The notes beneath the pieces are model-generated. The model was not told the origin of the DNA, did not search any database, and saw only the letters and a list, made by a program, of their open reading frames with translations. Source: Beverwykella pulmonaria (lineage: Eukaryota; Ascomycota; Dothideomycetes; Pleosporales; Melanommataceae). From it: a stretch of 64,000 nucleotides of DNA. Location of the stretch: contig BCHH01000020.1 in assembly GCA_001599595.1 (NCBI GenBank), positions 468,464 through 532,463 of the forward strand. Direction: 5' to 3'. Position numbers and translations under genes: made by a program. The number at the start of each line of letters is the position of its first letter. The first letter of the stretch is position 1. Below are positions 38,547 to 49,029 of the stretch, piece by piece.

Positions 38547-39681
38547 GGTCGTAGTTATAGTAAACGTCTGCAGGGGTGTTTGGTGCATAGATGATGTATA
38601 CAATTGTTATGGGAGCTTTTGTATTTGGGAAATTTTGTCTCCTTTCTTTCAGCTCTTGTTATAAGCTAGTCTGGACATAGATTTCCAAGAGAAGAGGCTG
38701 AACCTTGGCATACCTTTTTCGCGAGATCATGAAACATAGTGTATTAATTGGTTCGGCTGTATTTTAGTGTGAATGCAAAGAGTTAATGAAAATACTAAGA
38801 TTTATGGCTGAAAATCCAATATTGTGCTATCGAGCTACGTCATTCGTTCTTCGTCTCACTTCGGTGCTGTTGTTTTCACTTAGAAATATGAAAAATACTT
38901 TTATTGCGGTATATATGACTTTCTATCTTTGGTAAGATATAAGTTCTAGTAGTTGTACACGAAGGGCAAGCAGGATTTGCAAGAATCCAAATGCCGAACT
39001 CCACGAGGTGATCCGAACTTTTCAAACTCAACTCGATGCTGTTTTAGTGTCACCACCATCAATGTGAATGTGTGCATCGACAGCAACGAGTGGAAGCAGA
39101 ACTGAATTAGGCGCAAGTGTCCCAACACAACGAGCACCGATTATCTGAATAAAGAACCTAACTGCCTTCCAATTCGCACCTGATCGAGCTCTGATCTTAC
39201 CGATAGCCATGACGCAACCCTTACACGATACCTACCTTGACGGCATAAATTATCCGTAACGGCCTTCATAGAAACCTCAAGCTATGTTGGAGCGCGGCAT
39301 GCCAAATGCGTGTGAGACGTATGCCTTGTATGCTGTTTTTGCATTAGTTGACAAAGGCTTCCCAAAGTGGATACGAGATGTTCGAACGCACCAAATATCC
39401 ATAGACAGAGGAGCATTTAGACGTATAGGGATCATTTCTGATGTACGTAAAAATTTTCAATGGTATAGTTCTAGCTTTGACATAATAAATCCCTCAAATG
39501 CCAAATGGTAGACGCAAGCTTACCTGGTCACGAAAAGTTCCTATCTTTACTCTCTTTGCCAGGCGGACTCGGCAAGTAGAATCATTGGGCTTTCAACATA
39601 GTCACGCAGCGTTGTCTGGATCTTGAAGGATATAGTTAACCCTCATGTATTGAAGCTATCAAGAAAGATCGACAGGTGCTT
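38547..39681. other. AT-rich intergenic stretch
   Basis: 1.1 kb with only short unrelated open frames, e.g. minus 39028-39210, without recognisable domains. Confidence 0.45.
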
Positions 39682-41205
39682 CTAACTAAAGTGGGGGATG
39701 TATTTAGCCCAATCGACAGTTTCAAAAGCCGAGGCTGGCAAACTTCTTAACCCAGCAAGGTCTTCCGTAAAAATATATATTCGACAGGCGCAGTATATTG
39801 CACAGAGAAAGGTTACAGGAATAAGAAGGGTTAGAGATATCTCCAATTCTGGGTCAAGCGGTGATGAAATATTGCGTAATCTGTCAGCGACTGTCCTACG
39901 TGTCGGTTCCTGGACTTGTCGCAGTGGGATATGATGTGAAGGTAGGGCTCTGGATTTTTGCATTTTTGGAATGACATGTTCCCAGAACCAGACATAACCA
40001 CCACCGAACACGGAGAAAACAAGATTGAAGGTGCTCGCTGCCCTCCACAGTGTCCGCTCCGTAGAAGTTGGGAATGAGAAATTCCACGCAGCCATGAGCG
40101 TAATAGCGAAAGCAAGGATGAATATACTAGAAAAAAATTCGCGGTGAAGGTCGGGTTTCAACCATACGTCGCTTGGGATACGATCTCGTGGCTTAACCTT
40201 AATTGGGCGGGAATACAGTGGCAGATGCAGGTGTCTCATGATTTGGGAATAATACGCCCAGATTTTGCTTAGTGAGTACTCGCGTCGACTAACAAAATCA
40301 AGTGGGGTTTGAGCCCACTGTTCATTAATTAGGCCAGCCTATAGTGACTCTAAGTGTTTGTTCCAATAACGAACTGGTGGAATTTACTGACCTCACTATG
40401 GATTTGCTCAATCGTTTTCCTGCAGAAAAGTATTGTTGGTGTTGTCACATCTAAAGGTTTGTGAATCCAGTAGAATGACGTGGCAAACATGACAACAATA
40501 AAGGACATGGTTGTCAATTCAAGAGTGCTTATAGCAAGGCCTTGGAATGCACGTGCAATTGTGTTGACGAAGAACCATATAGCCTGGATTACGGTAATCA
40601 GTCTAGGCTCGTGTTAGCGAACGAAAAGGCTTTAGAGAGTCTATAGTTGCAAACCTCGCGAGTCCATCAGCTTTATTCTTGTCCTGAATTTCCTCCCTCC
40701 CAAGTTTGGGATAATCCAAGTAGCCCTTGTTGATGAGGTAAAACAGTTGTTTAGAATTGATAGGAAACGCTATTTCCTTGTCACCTTGCTTAGCTTTTAG
40801 AAGAAACCCCCCCATGTCTGCGTAAAAAGCATGCGTGAGCGTCCAGCCTGAGAGGTTATTTTGTCGAAAGTCCTATATAAAACATTAACTAGCGTTACAA
40901 TTTGGAAGACTAATGGCTACCTTTACCGATGCCGCTGCTGAAGTCATTTGACCAGCAGCGATTCCAAGTAAGAACTCCGGCCCGAGCAACGCGATTAACG
41001 CTAGAGTAGCTTTATCATGCAGTCGATCCCATTTAGAGTCTGATAATGCTGAGACATTGGGGCAGACGGAGGACCAGCAGCACAGAAAGATGGTTAGGAG
41101 GCACGAACTAAGAATGCTAGCTGTTCCGCGGCCTGATGGTGAGGGTGTCCACCCGTAGTAGAGTCTACCCTCGCTTGCTGTGGAGTTGAGAGGAACAACG
41201 CTCAT
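39682..41205 (-). CDS. Fungal-specific multi-spanning membrane protein of unknown function
   Basis: Exons 41205-40921, 40872-40655, 40602-40392 and 40338-39682 (introns 48, 52 and 53 bp; CTAAC in the second) encode 456 aa. The order of conserved blocks is that of a large fungal family: GWTPSPSGRGTASILSSCLLTIFLCCWSSV, LIALLGPEFLLGIAAGQ, ADMGGFLL, PINSKQLFYLINKGYLDYPKLGREEIQDKNKADGLAR, FVNTIARAFQGLAISTLELTT, FATSFYWIHKPLDV. The C-terminal part has two or three more spans (FSSIFILAFAITLMAAW, FNLVFSVFGGGYVWFWEHV, LTLLIPVTFLCAIYCACRIYIFTEDLAGLR). No activity is known for this family. Members are often found in accessory regions. Confidence 0.85.
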
Positions 41206-41683
41206 TGCTTATTAAGAAAAATCGTCAAGGCCAGCCTCAGGTAATTAGACACAAAGGCGAGCGAGTATAGTACAGTCTCAAGCGGCGACCGTTGAGCAGT
41301 CAAAGTTGGAGGGAAGGGGCATTTATTGCTTTTTGCAATAGGCGGCACAGCAACCCTTTTTACCGCCTAAATGGAGGACGAGGGGCGGCCCGAAGCGTGA
41401 GATGTTCCCGGCGCGTTTCGTTCAGCCAATCGGGTTGCGCCGAAAGCTCGGCTGGTGCCGGAGCTTGGTTGCCTGCAGAAGCGTAACGCCCACTCAAAGA
41501 GGAACAGACGACACCGTAAACAATCCCAAAGGCTCCTTTTCGTTGCGATAATGTACGTTACGGGTTTTGTCCTCAATTTTCGCACTGATGGACAGGCCCG
41601 CTTCTGCTCACTTCAGAGCTAAGCCCCTGGATCCTAAGCTGGGATCAGAGAAGACGTATCGTTTTATTTTATTAATAGAACTA
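41206..41683. other. Upstream region of the membrane-protein gene
   Basis: 478 bp, GC-richer than the DNA to its right. No gene recognised. Confidence 0.4.
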
Positions 41684-42209
41684 ACGTGTTTCACCACCGA
41701 GCGGCTCACCCCAAAATATCTCAACTACCATTAGATAATAAACTTTAAAATTCCAGAGCTGGGCTTTTGTAAATGTACTCTATGATATGTACTGATTATA
41801 GATACATTGAATATTTGATTCGTTAAATATTGAGATTTGGGGCTAAAGTAGCCCCCACTTTGGGCTATTTGTCACGTGTACCAGGTGATATACCCTATGT
41901 CCTATTCTAGCTAGCTCACCCTTCATGGGTATATATAGTCGTCGTGCGAGCAGTCAGCTCTTCACGGCTTTCATACTCTTTTATACACACTTTACCCATC
42001 AGATAGTTGACTTCCGCTTCTCATCGTGACGCTATCTGCACTTAATATCTTTGAGATTGATACAGACTACAGATTATGTGTAAGAAAGCCCAAATCTGGA
42101 ATTTTAAAGTTTATTATGGGGTAGTGGTTAAGATATTTTGCTTCCAAATTGCGGTATTTTGGTGTATTTTGGCGTATTTTGGGGTGAGCCACTCGGTTGT
42201 GAAACACCT
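41684..42209. mobile_element. Fold-back (MITE-like) element with TA flanks, split by a solo LTR
   Basis: The left end (41684, ACGTGTTTCACCACCGAGCG then GCTCACCCCAAAATAT) is repeated in inverse at the right end (42209). On the minus strand the right end reads AGGTGTTTCACAACCGAGTG, with a few mismatches. The inner parts also pair: AATAAACTTTAAAATTCCAGA at 41737-41757 against its complement near 42095. Arms reach to about 41770 and from about 42084. Both ends are flanked by TA. The right arm carries an extra ~36 bp with GTATTTTGG repeated three times. No transposase is present. A solo LTR sits inside. Tc1/mariner/pogo origin is inferred from the TA flanks only. Confidence 0.65.
41870..42031 (+). 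mobile_element. Solo LTR (same family as the one at 57.4 kb)
   Basis: It starts TGTCACG and ends CGTGACG (the terminal A is changed). The core, from TGTCCTATTCTAGCTAGCTC to TTGACTTCCGC, is nearly identical to 57450-57570. It contains GGGTATATATAGTCGTCG, a TATA box with a likely transcription start. Flanking 5-mers CTATT and CTATC differ by one base, consistent with an aged target duplication. It is shorter than its sister (162 against 203 bp), mainly through loss of CACGTG words at the left. No internal retrotransposon sequence remains. Confidence 0.8.
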
Positions 42210-42511
42210 TATATGCTACTGAAACATTCCAATGATCGAATATTAATTCTATGAAATATATTTCTGTTACATATTTTGATAAAATCTTTCCAAAAAGAAC
42301 ATGTTTTACTGATGTACTCATATCTCAAGAGAAGTGGATGATTACCTTGGCCTCGTTAACAGGGAGCCCCGTATGGGCGAAGGTCGTCGTCCAAAATGTT
42401 TAGGCTGTCTATACAATCTCATCGGCCCGAGAAAAGTGTGGTGGTTGGTTTTTTTGGAGAAAAACAAGGCTATATTTGGGGACGTAGGCTCGAAGTGTGT
42501 TCACGTGACTG

Positions 42512-42618
42512 CTATCTTGATGAGGTTCTTAAGCTGCCGTGAGCGTCAAACCTCATCAAAGGGGATTCAGCTATCTTGACCAGGTTCTTGAGCTGCCGTG
42601 AGCGTCAATACCTGATCC
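42512..42618. repeat. Tandemly duplicated hairpin sequence
   Basis: Two ~48-bp copies start at 42512 and 42571, both beginning CTATCTTGA and sharing AGCTGCCGTGAGCGTCAA. In copy 1 TTGATGAGGTT pairs exactly with AACCTCATCAA around a 21-nt loop. In copy 2 the stem bases differ on both sides (GACCAGGT against ACCTGATC), keeping most pairs. Confidence 0.7.
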
Positions 42619-43029
42619 TGAATCTCACTAAGCGCGTCAATCGTGAGCCAGCTGTTCGGCCGAGCGCAAAGCGCGATAACTATCTACAACGGGCAACAAC
42701 AGAGAACTATGGGATGGTGGGCGGGATCGCAGAATTGTACAATCTGGGGCCGAATTGATTGCTTGATGAGGTTGCTGATAGTTGATGGTTGAGGCTCTGA
42801 GACATCCTGGGATCGACTCAGGAACTCTACTGAGAAGCTTGGCGGCCTAACCCAGTATAGAACAAACATAAATTGGCCAAGATAGCCTATGCTAGCAACA
42901 TTTTTGGTGTAGAGAATGCGTGTTTTGCACCGCTCTGCTTATATCTGTATCAGAATGCCCCTGAGCTGCAAGTCCACCTCTTATAACGGTTGTCCTGGCC
43001 TCAAGTTTTGGTAGTATTTAACTGAGGAC

Positions 43030-43330
43030 CAATCAAGATAGTCTGCCCAGAGCACTTGCTCCAGGCCCTGGCATCGCAGACTCTTCAATGCAGAGCACAA
43101 ATTTCTGGTAATCGGCATACCTTTCTCTTCTACTTGGGCCGGCAATATATCGCTTGCGTCTCACTAGACATACTACAATGCTTCGTATTCGACAGCATTG
43201 TCTAGCAAAGCCACGGTAAAGCAGCAGCACAATTCGTTGTCACGGATTCCGAGGGAGACACGCAGGGGTCGGACCTGTCTTTTGGTTTCATCAGGCAGCG
43301 TATAAGAGACTTCTCCGGCAGGAAACGTGT
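43030..43330 (-). pseudogene. HET-domain gene relic (heterokaryon incompatibility family)
   Basis: One minus frame reads PAGEVSYTLPDETKRQVRPLRVSLG..., then LLDNAVEYEAL*YV**DASDILPA, then GMPITRNLCSALKSLR and EQVLWADYL. This is the order of the conserved HET blocks (YEALSYVWGD, then NL..AL+.LR, then LWADA+CINQ). Three stop codons replace S, W and G of the SYVWGD block, and the CINQ part and everything after it are lost. HET proteins trigger cell death on fusion of unlike hyphae; this copy cannot be functional. Confidence 0.7.
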
Positions 43331-44400
43331 TGATGGATTTGTATATGTTAGGGTCGCTAGGTTGACATTAGATGAAATTCCCCGCTGTAGATCATTAAGC
43401 TACAGCTTCTCCCATGAATAAGTGGCGTTGCAGACCATGGCCTGTGCATGGAAGTAAGGTGAAGCTTCTGGCAACAGCACACCAAATTATAATAAACGCT
43501 TAGAGCGAACTCGGCTAGCGCTCAGACCATGCCCTATTGTATAGAGGATCGATCCCTTAAAGCCTCTTCGCTCCTCATCATGGCGTAGCATGGAATAGAG
43601 TCAATCTATCCTATCATTTGCACCTCGCGCAATCACAACAGTGAAGACCGAGCTCGTCATCACACCTATACTAAACAACGCATCTTTTGTATGTAATTTA
43701 CATATAGAATTACACTTCGTAGCTATTCTACACACGAGTCAATTGCCACAGTAGCCCCTGCGACGCTACTAATCCAATCGTGGGAGGGCTGCAAGCCGCG
43801 TTGCACCTTCAACACAATATGTCGTCTGTTCTCGAATGCTAACCCTCTGTATATAGAGTTTGGTAGAACGCCACGATACGAAACATGCGGAATGCTTGCA
43901 CACATGCATTGACTTTGGAAAATCTCCGTCCTTGCCGGTAGCACAAGTTCGAAGCTCAAATCACATTTTGCAATAGTTCCAAGCTTCCATACCAGCGTGG
44001 GAGCTTTGTGATAATAATGAAAAAAAAAATCACCAGAGTAAAGAGATACTTGCTACAGACATGATGTAGCCGGCGAGCGCTTTCAGTCGTCCATCTAGGC
44101 ACGCCATGTCGAAAGCACTCCACATGTCATCTTCATTTCGTTCATCTTCATTGCCGTGTCAATTCTATTAAACAGTCGAAAGAGAGATTTCTTTTCAAAC
44201 TCGTTAAGAAAACCACAGAGAAGGAAAGAAGTCGACACCTCTTTATGAAGTCATCTTCGACGACCAGCATCGCGTTGATTGAAGTTGCAGTCAAGTAACG
44301 TTATTCGGCTATCCGTCATAGTATGCTCGCCCACGTCTCTCGATTCCACCAACCAAGGCAAGTGGAAAGGATCAAAGGTTAATACAATTCAACTGTACTT

Positions 44401-44413
44401 GGGGGGGGGGGGG
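44401..44413. repeat. Poly-G tract (13 bp)
   Basis: An uninterrupted G homopolymer. Confidence 0.8.
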
Positions 44414-45286
44414 AGACCGGGGAATCTGGAGAGACGATCGGACATACCCGTCTCCCTGGTCTACCTCCGGCCACGTCTCTACGGGTACATTCTTTTGATT
44501 CACTATACCAGGCTAGCGGACCTTCCAGCAACAAGATAGGGCGTCTTGGCGGGCGTTAAAACACTGGGCGGAGCTGTTTTACTTTATATTAAAATGTCTA
44601 ACATCCTTCCTTATCCGGACTAGACTGGAGGACTTGAGCAAATCACATGGGCGTGCGGGACGAGTTTGCCTTTCGAGCCAAGATAATTATGTGTGTGTTT
44701 ATGATCGTTAACGGCGATTGCCTTATTTCCCCTGGCCAGAAACGGGCAGTCGATGAGATGAGATCTTGGCGGATGTCTTGGCTCTGTTTTCCTAGACAGA
44801 CAACCCGCTCCGCCACGCCACGCCACTTCCTAAATCCTACATTGCAAAACCATGGATGATAATTTTCTAAAACCACCGGGTTCCTGTTCAGGGTTGCCTT
44901 AGCGAATCCAGGCCACGTTCGCCAATCATTCGACGATCCTGTTCCTTCTCTGCATGTCTTGCTGCGATCAAGTCGACAACCACCCACAGCCACACTGCCT
45001 GAGAGCATGAAAGACCTGCCCATTCCAGAGGCTTGGCCCTAGAAGTCTCTCCACATCTCACTGCACCGAAATCCATACACTCCTTCTGCATCGAGCACAC
45101 CTTCCACGCAGCGCTAGGCTGCGACTTGACTGCGGATAAGGATTCATTTCTTGTAGTCAAGAACACCTAGCAGCGCATCTAAGAGAAATATATATATGCC
45201 ATCCAGATCGCGCACTATGTTGTCCATATCACATCATCCCAGACCACTTTGAATCTCTACTCCCTGGTAACCGTCTCCAGTCTACC

Positions 45287-46260
45287 ATGGTTCACTTTAC
45301 TGCATTGGCTCTTGCCCTTGGAGCTTTGATCCCAGGCATTGTTGCCCACCCGGCCAATGCTCCTCGTGCCGGAACAAACTTCGGTTGCAGAGTCAAGCCT
45401 TCGGCAGAGTTCCTTGCTGCATCCGAAGCTATGGCCGCTGCTGAAGCGAACACCACTTCTTCGGATGAATTCTCAATCCAGGCCACAATTACAGTCCAAA
45501 CGTACTTCCATGTTGTGGCTAAGTCTACAGCTGCATCCGGAGGGTATATTCCCCAGAGCCAGCTCACAGAGCAATTGGCTGTTATGAATAGCAACTATGG
45601 TATGCCTATCTCAAATATCTCCTTCTCCCTCTCCTCTTGGACATGTATACTGATAAGGAACAGCTCCCCACGGCATTCAATTCAACTTGGTCTCCACTGA
45701 CTACACTGTTAACACAAACTGGGCATCCGACGGCGCTGAGCTTACAATGAAGAAAGCACTCCGCAAGGGCGACTATGCCGCCCTCAACATCTACTTCCAG
45801 TACTCCATTGGCGGCGACTTCGGATACTGCTACTATCCAACCACAGTCACCACTGGCTCAAATGCGTTCTACACGGATGGCTGCTCCATCCTTTATTCGA
45901 CCGTGCCCGGAGGATCTTCCACCAACTTCAACCTCGGAAAGACTGTCACTCACGAGGTTGGCCACTGGTTCGGTCTTGCGCACACGTTCGAGGGCGGCTG
46001 CACCGGCGCTGGTGATAGCATTGCGGATACGCCTGCCCAGGCGAGTGCTTCCAGCGGATGCCCTGTCGGACGTGATTCTTGTCCCAGTGCTGCAGGTCTA
46101 GATCCTATTCATAACTATATGGACTACTCTTATGAGTGAGTTGCTCCTTTTAATAATGCTCGAGGATTGGAAGCTAACGTGGGATAGTTCTTGCTACGAG
46201 GAATTCACCCCTAACCAACAGACGAGAATGTACAATATGTGGAATACGTATCGCGCTTAG
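45287..46260 (+). CDS. Secreted M43 (pappalysin-like) zinc metalloprotease
   Basis: Exons 45287-45599, 45664-46135 and 46188-46260 (introns 64 and 52 bp) encode 285 aa. A signal peptide (1-20, ending GIVA) is followed by an N-terminal pro-region. The zinc site is [11 protein letters not shown] (His201, Glu202, His205, His211), with a Met-turn MDYSYD after it. Cys residues around the site ([15 protein letters not shown]) match fungal MEP1-type proteases of family M43B. The third exon provides the conserved end [22 protein letters not shown]. Homologues digest host or substrate proteins outside the cell. Length is normal. Confidence 0.93.
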
Positions 46261-47624
46261 ATCATGAATGAGGAAATGGACGAGACGTATATAATGAGAC
46301 GCATGAGATGTGTGGGAGTGAGGAACAAGTCTGATAGAGATGCTGTTTATGAAGTCATGTGATGAATGTAATATTTCTGTGCAGACATATACCTGGCCAT
46401 ATCTCTGCCATTGCAGTGACTTCACGTCTTGTATAATTAGTAGCCAGTATTGAAGTGCTGCATGTTCTCATGTCTGTGGAGAATCATAGGGGTGCTCCTA
46501 AGAGACTCTTTTAGAGGCTGTAAAAGGTGTATGTTAGTAGGGCAACTTCACTCTTCCTGCCTCCACGTGAATTCTAATAATGCTTCTTAAGTTTCATTAG
46601 TGGACACAATTCCTCTGTGCTTACAGGAAGTAAGTAAACGACACATACTTGACAATTATACGTACATGACGCTACACACTAGCAGGCATGTTCCCAACAC
46701 AATTTCCAGTTTCATTAGGGAAAATCAAGATTCTCCAAGTTGCTTGTTTCCACAGTGTTCTTCTCTTTGCTATTAAATAATGTGAAATTGTTCCTCACCC
46801 CTGCATTTTCTTCGACGCTGTCCAGTTTTTCGGGGCAGAATTTGCAAGCTTCTTGTCTGCGTGCATATCGTGGTGGTCACTGAGTGTAAGGGAATAGGCA
46901 AGAGGCTAACTTGTACGCATTGTATTCCTAAACTAACAGAAGAAAGCATAAAGAAGAGAAGAAAGGTTGCCGGCAAGCATAGGTGCTTACCGAGGCCTCG
47001 CACGCTAATTGGGTAAGCAGGGCTAGAGGAACTTGACCAATAGGGCGCAGCCCATCACACCAAAGCGATTCTTCATCAAAGCAATCATTGAACATTTTAC
47101 ATGAAAAAAAATTATAACTTCTCTTCACCTTGCTCATTGAGTAGTAGTTATTTGTTGGCACGGGTTGGAGAGGTTTAAATGCTGCCCAGGTGGAACGGTG
47201 AAACTCGCCAAGATTGTAAATTCACTAGGCTAATTTTGAATAAGATCTATTCCTCTCAGCCTGTTGTCACGTTACTTTTCCCGCCAAGCCCAAGTCTCAA
47301 GTCACAGGTCACAAGCCACTCAACGCCATGTGTCCATGGCGTAGCCCTCAACAGGGATCCCGCCAATACAAGAAAACGGGCTGAGCCCAGACCGCAATGG
47401 GGCTCTGCCCACGACTCAGGTCCTTCCAAAAGTGTGGAGGATTTGCGCAGGGGAAACGACATATTCATCACATCTAGATCTCCAACCTTTCAGCCCGCAA
47501 CTCTTTGCTTCAAAGTTGTTCTCAATGAAAGTTCAAGGAGTTAGCATTGGTGTTTGAGCCCGAGCGGGAACGTCCTGGATCCGAGCCAATCCGGCGCCGA
47601 GACCACGGCTAGAACGGGAAACTA

Positions 47625-47751
47625 CACGGCCCTCGCATGACCAAGTGACTAGTACTGTCCGTGTGCCTTCCATACATTATCTTTAATTTTCGATACAAAT
47701 TTTTACCTGTGCTGTGGCTAGTGCTAGTCACTTGTTAATGGGAGGGCCGTG
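47625..47751. mobile_element. 127-bp MITE-like inverted-repeat element, TA-flanked
   Basis: The left end CACGGCCCTCGCATGACCAA continues GTGACTAGTACT. The right end on the minus strand reads CACGGCCCTCCCATTAACAA and continues GTGACTAGCACT. The ~32-bp terminal inverted repeats differ at four positions. TA lies directly outside both ends. No coding capacity. Related sequence (ATACAAA.TTT..CC.GTGC.GTGGCTA) occurs at 62632-62660, suggesting a dispersed family. Confidence 0.65.
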
Positions 47752-47883
47752 TATGGCGGGAGCGACCTCAACAGATTGCATAGAAAGCTGGTATCGACCG
47801 TTTCTATTGCTAGGCGCTCAGGCATGACACAAAGCTAGGAACGCACTCAACGGAGGCAGCCGATTTCCAACGTCTGGCGTGAA

Positions 47884-47911
47884 GAATCTTCCGTGACGAA
47901 TCTTCCGTGAC
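47884..47911. repeat. 14-bp tandem duplication
   Basis: GAATCTTCCGTGAC is present twice in direct tandem. Confidence 0.85.
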
Positions 47912-49029
47912 GAAGTTCCTAGTCTAGAGGCACTAGAAGCCTTGTATTTCTGCTTCCAACCTAGCATGCGACCTACGAGGTATCGGTTCTTCAGAAGACG
48001 GGACACGGGACCGTATTCGTGGTAGGTTTGGGGCTAGCTTTGCTATCGTTACAGCAAAAGTGCGCAGCGATTCGCTCGCGGATTTTGCCCTGCTGTCTCT
48101 CACAAACCGTTGGTAAAACATCGCAGTTTTGCACATGGGAATTCGAAATTGGAGCAGTTTGAGGTTCAATATTGCCTTCAGACTGTTTTCATTAACCCAA
48201 ATAGATGAGAGGCTAGACGGCTCCAACGCTTGGCGGAACACACGTCATGCGATTTGAATGATGCCACACAAACTGACACGATTCAGATAGGGGTACTGGC
48301 TCTACTAGCTTGCCCATCGTCCGAAGATCTAGATGTCAAGTGGAGCCTCCCCGCAATGCCGCCATGCCGCCATGTCGCCATGCCAAGCTACGAAATTCCA
48401 AAAATCGTCAGCCTTGGTGCTAGTCGACTCGCATCCAATGTTGCCGTCGTATGATACCTGCAGTTTCCACATTCCACTCCACTTTCAGGCCATGCACCCT
48501 ACCGCTCTGCGAACACTTCGCAACTTTAAGGATTGTAAGGATTGGATGCGCCATAAAGAAGCAGCGGTTTTCCGTGAGCCGACCTGCAGAATTGGACCGC
48601 TAAGGGGGAAATCCTCCGCATTTGCGAAAATATCACCCGAATAGGACTATGATTGGACGATTACAGGGGTGCGCTCACGTATACTTCCCAGGAACCATCT
48701 TCTTAAATCGACCGGGGAACCCGAATACCTGTCACATTGATTGGCGTTTCGTACATGAATTCAGCTAATGGCGACGTCGGAAATTCTGTTGTGGGTCAAC
48801 AAAGTTTTGATAGATGGCCGTGCGAATGCTGAACATGGGGCGGGGCGGGTGATTCTTGGAGGTTCCTGCAAGTACCTGCGGCTGCTTCTAAAGAGAGGCT
48901 TTTGCTGCTCTTCTGTACTATACATCGCTCCTTCGTTCTTGTGCGCCCACCAAAGCAGATTGGAGGCTTCACGGGGCCCTCTTTGGCCTCTAGATTACTG
49001 CGACACCAACAGACCTCCGGACACACCCC

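Larger units (their letters stand above)
42210..45286. other. Transposon and relic-rich gene-free stretch
   Basis: No intact gene. It holds the duplicated hairpin at 42.5 kb, a HET-domain relic at 43.0-43.3 kb and a G run at 44.4 kb, all listed separately. The 126-codon minus frame at 44643-45023 has no domain. The last ~100 bp are the promoter of the metalloprotease gene. Confidence 0.45.
46261..49029. other. Gene-free stretch with small repeats
   Basis: 2.8 kb without a recognisable gene. It holds a 127-bp inverted-repeat element at 47.6 kb and a 14-bp tandem duplication at 47884-47911. Open frames at 47179-47544, 47933-48241 and 48333-48644 show no domains. Confidence 0.45.

Noticed and set aside
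42512..42618. CRISPR-like repeat array
   Set aside because: Only two copies, no regular spacers, and fungal context; it is a duplicated hairpin.
44643..45023. 126-codon minus-strand frame
   Set aside because: No recognisable domain and it lies in repeat-rich DNA; not supported as a gene.
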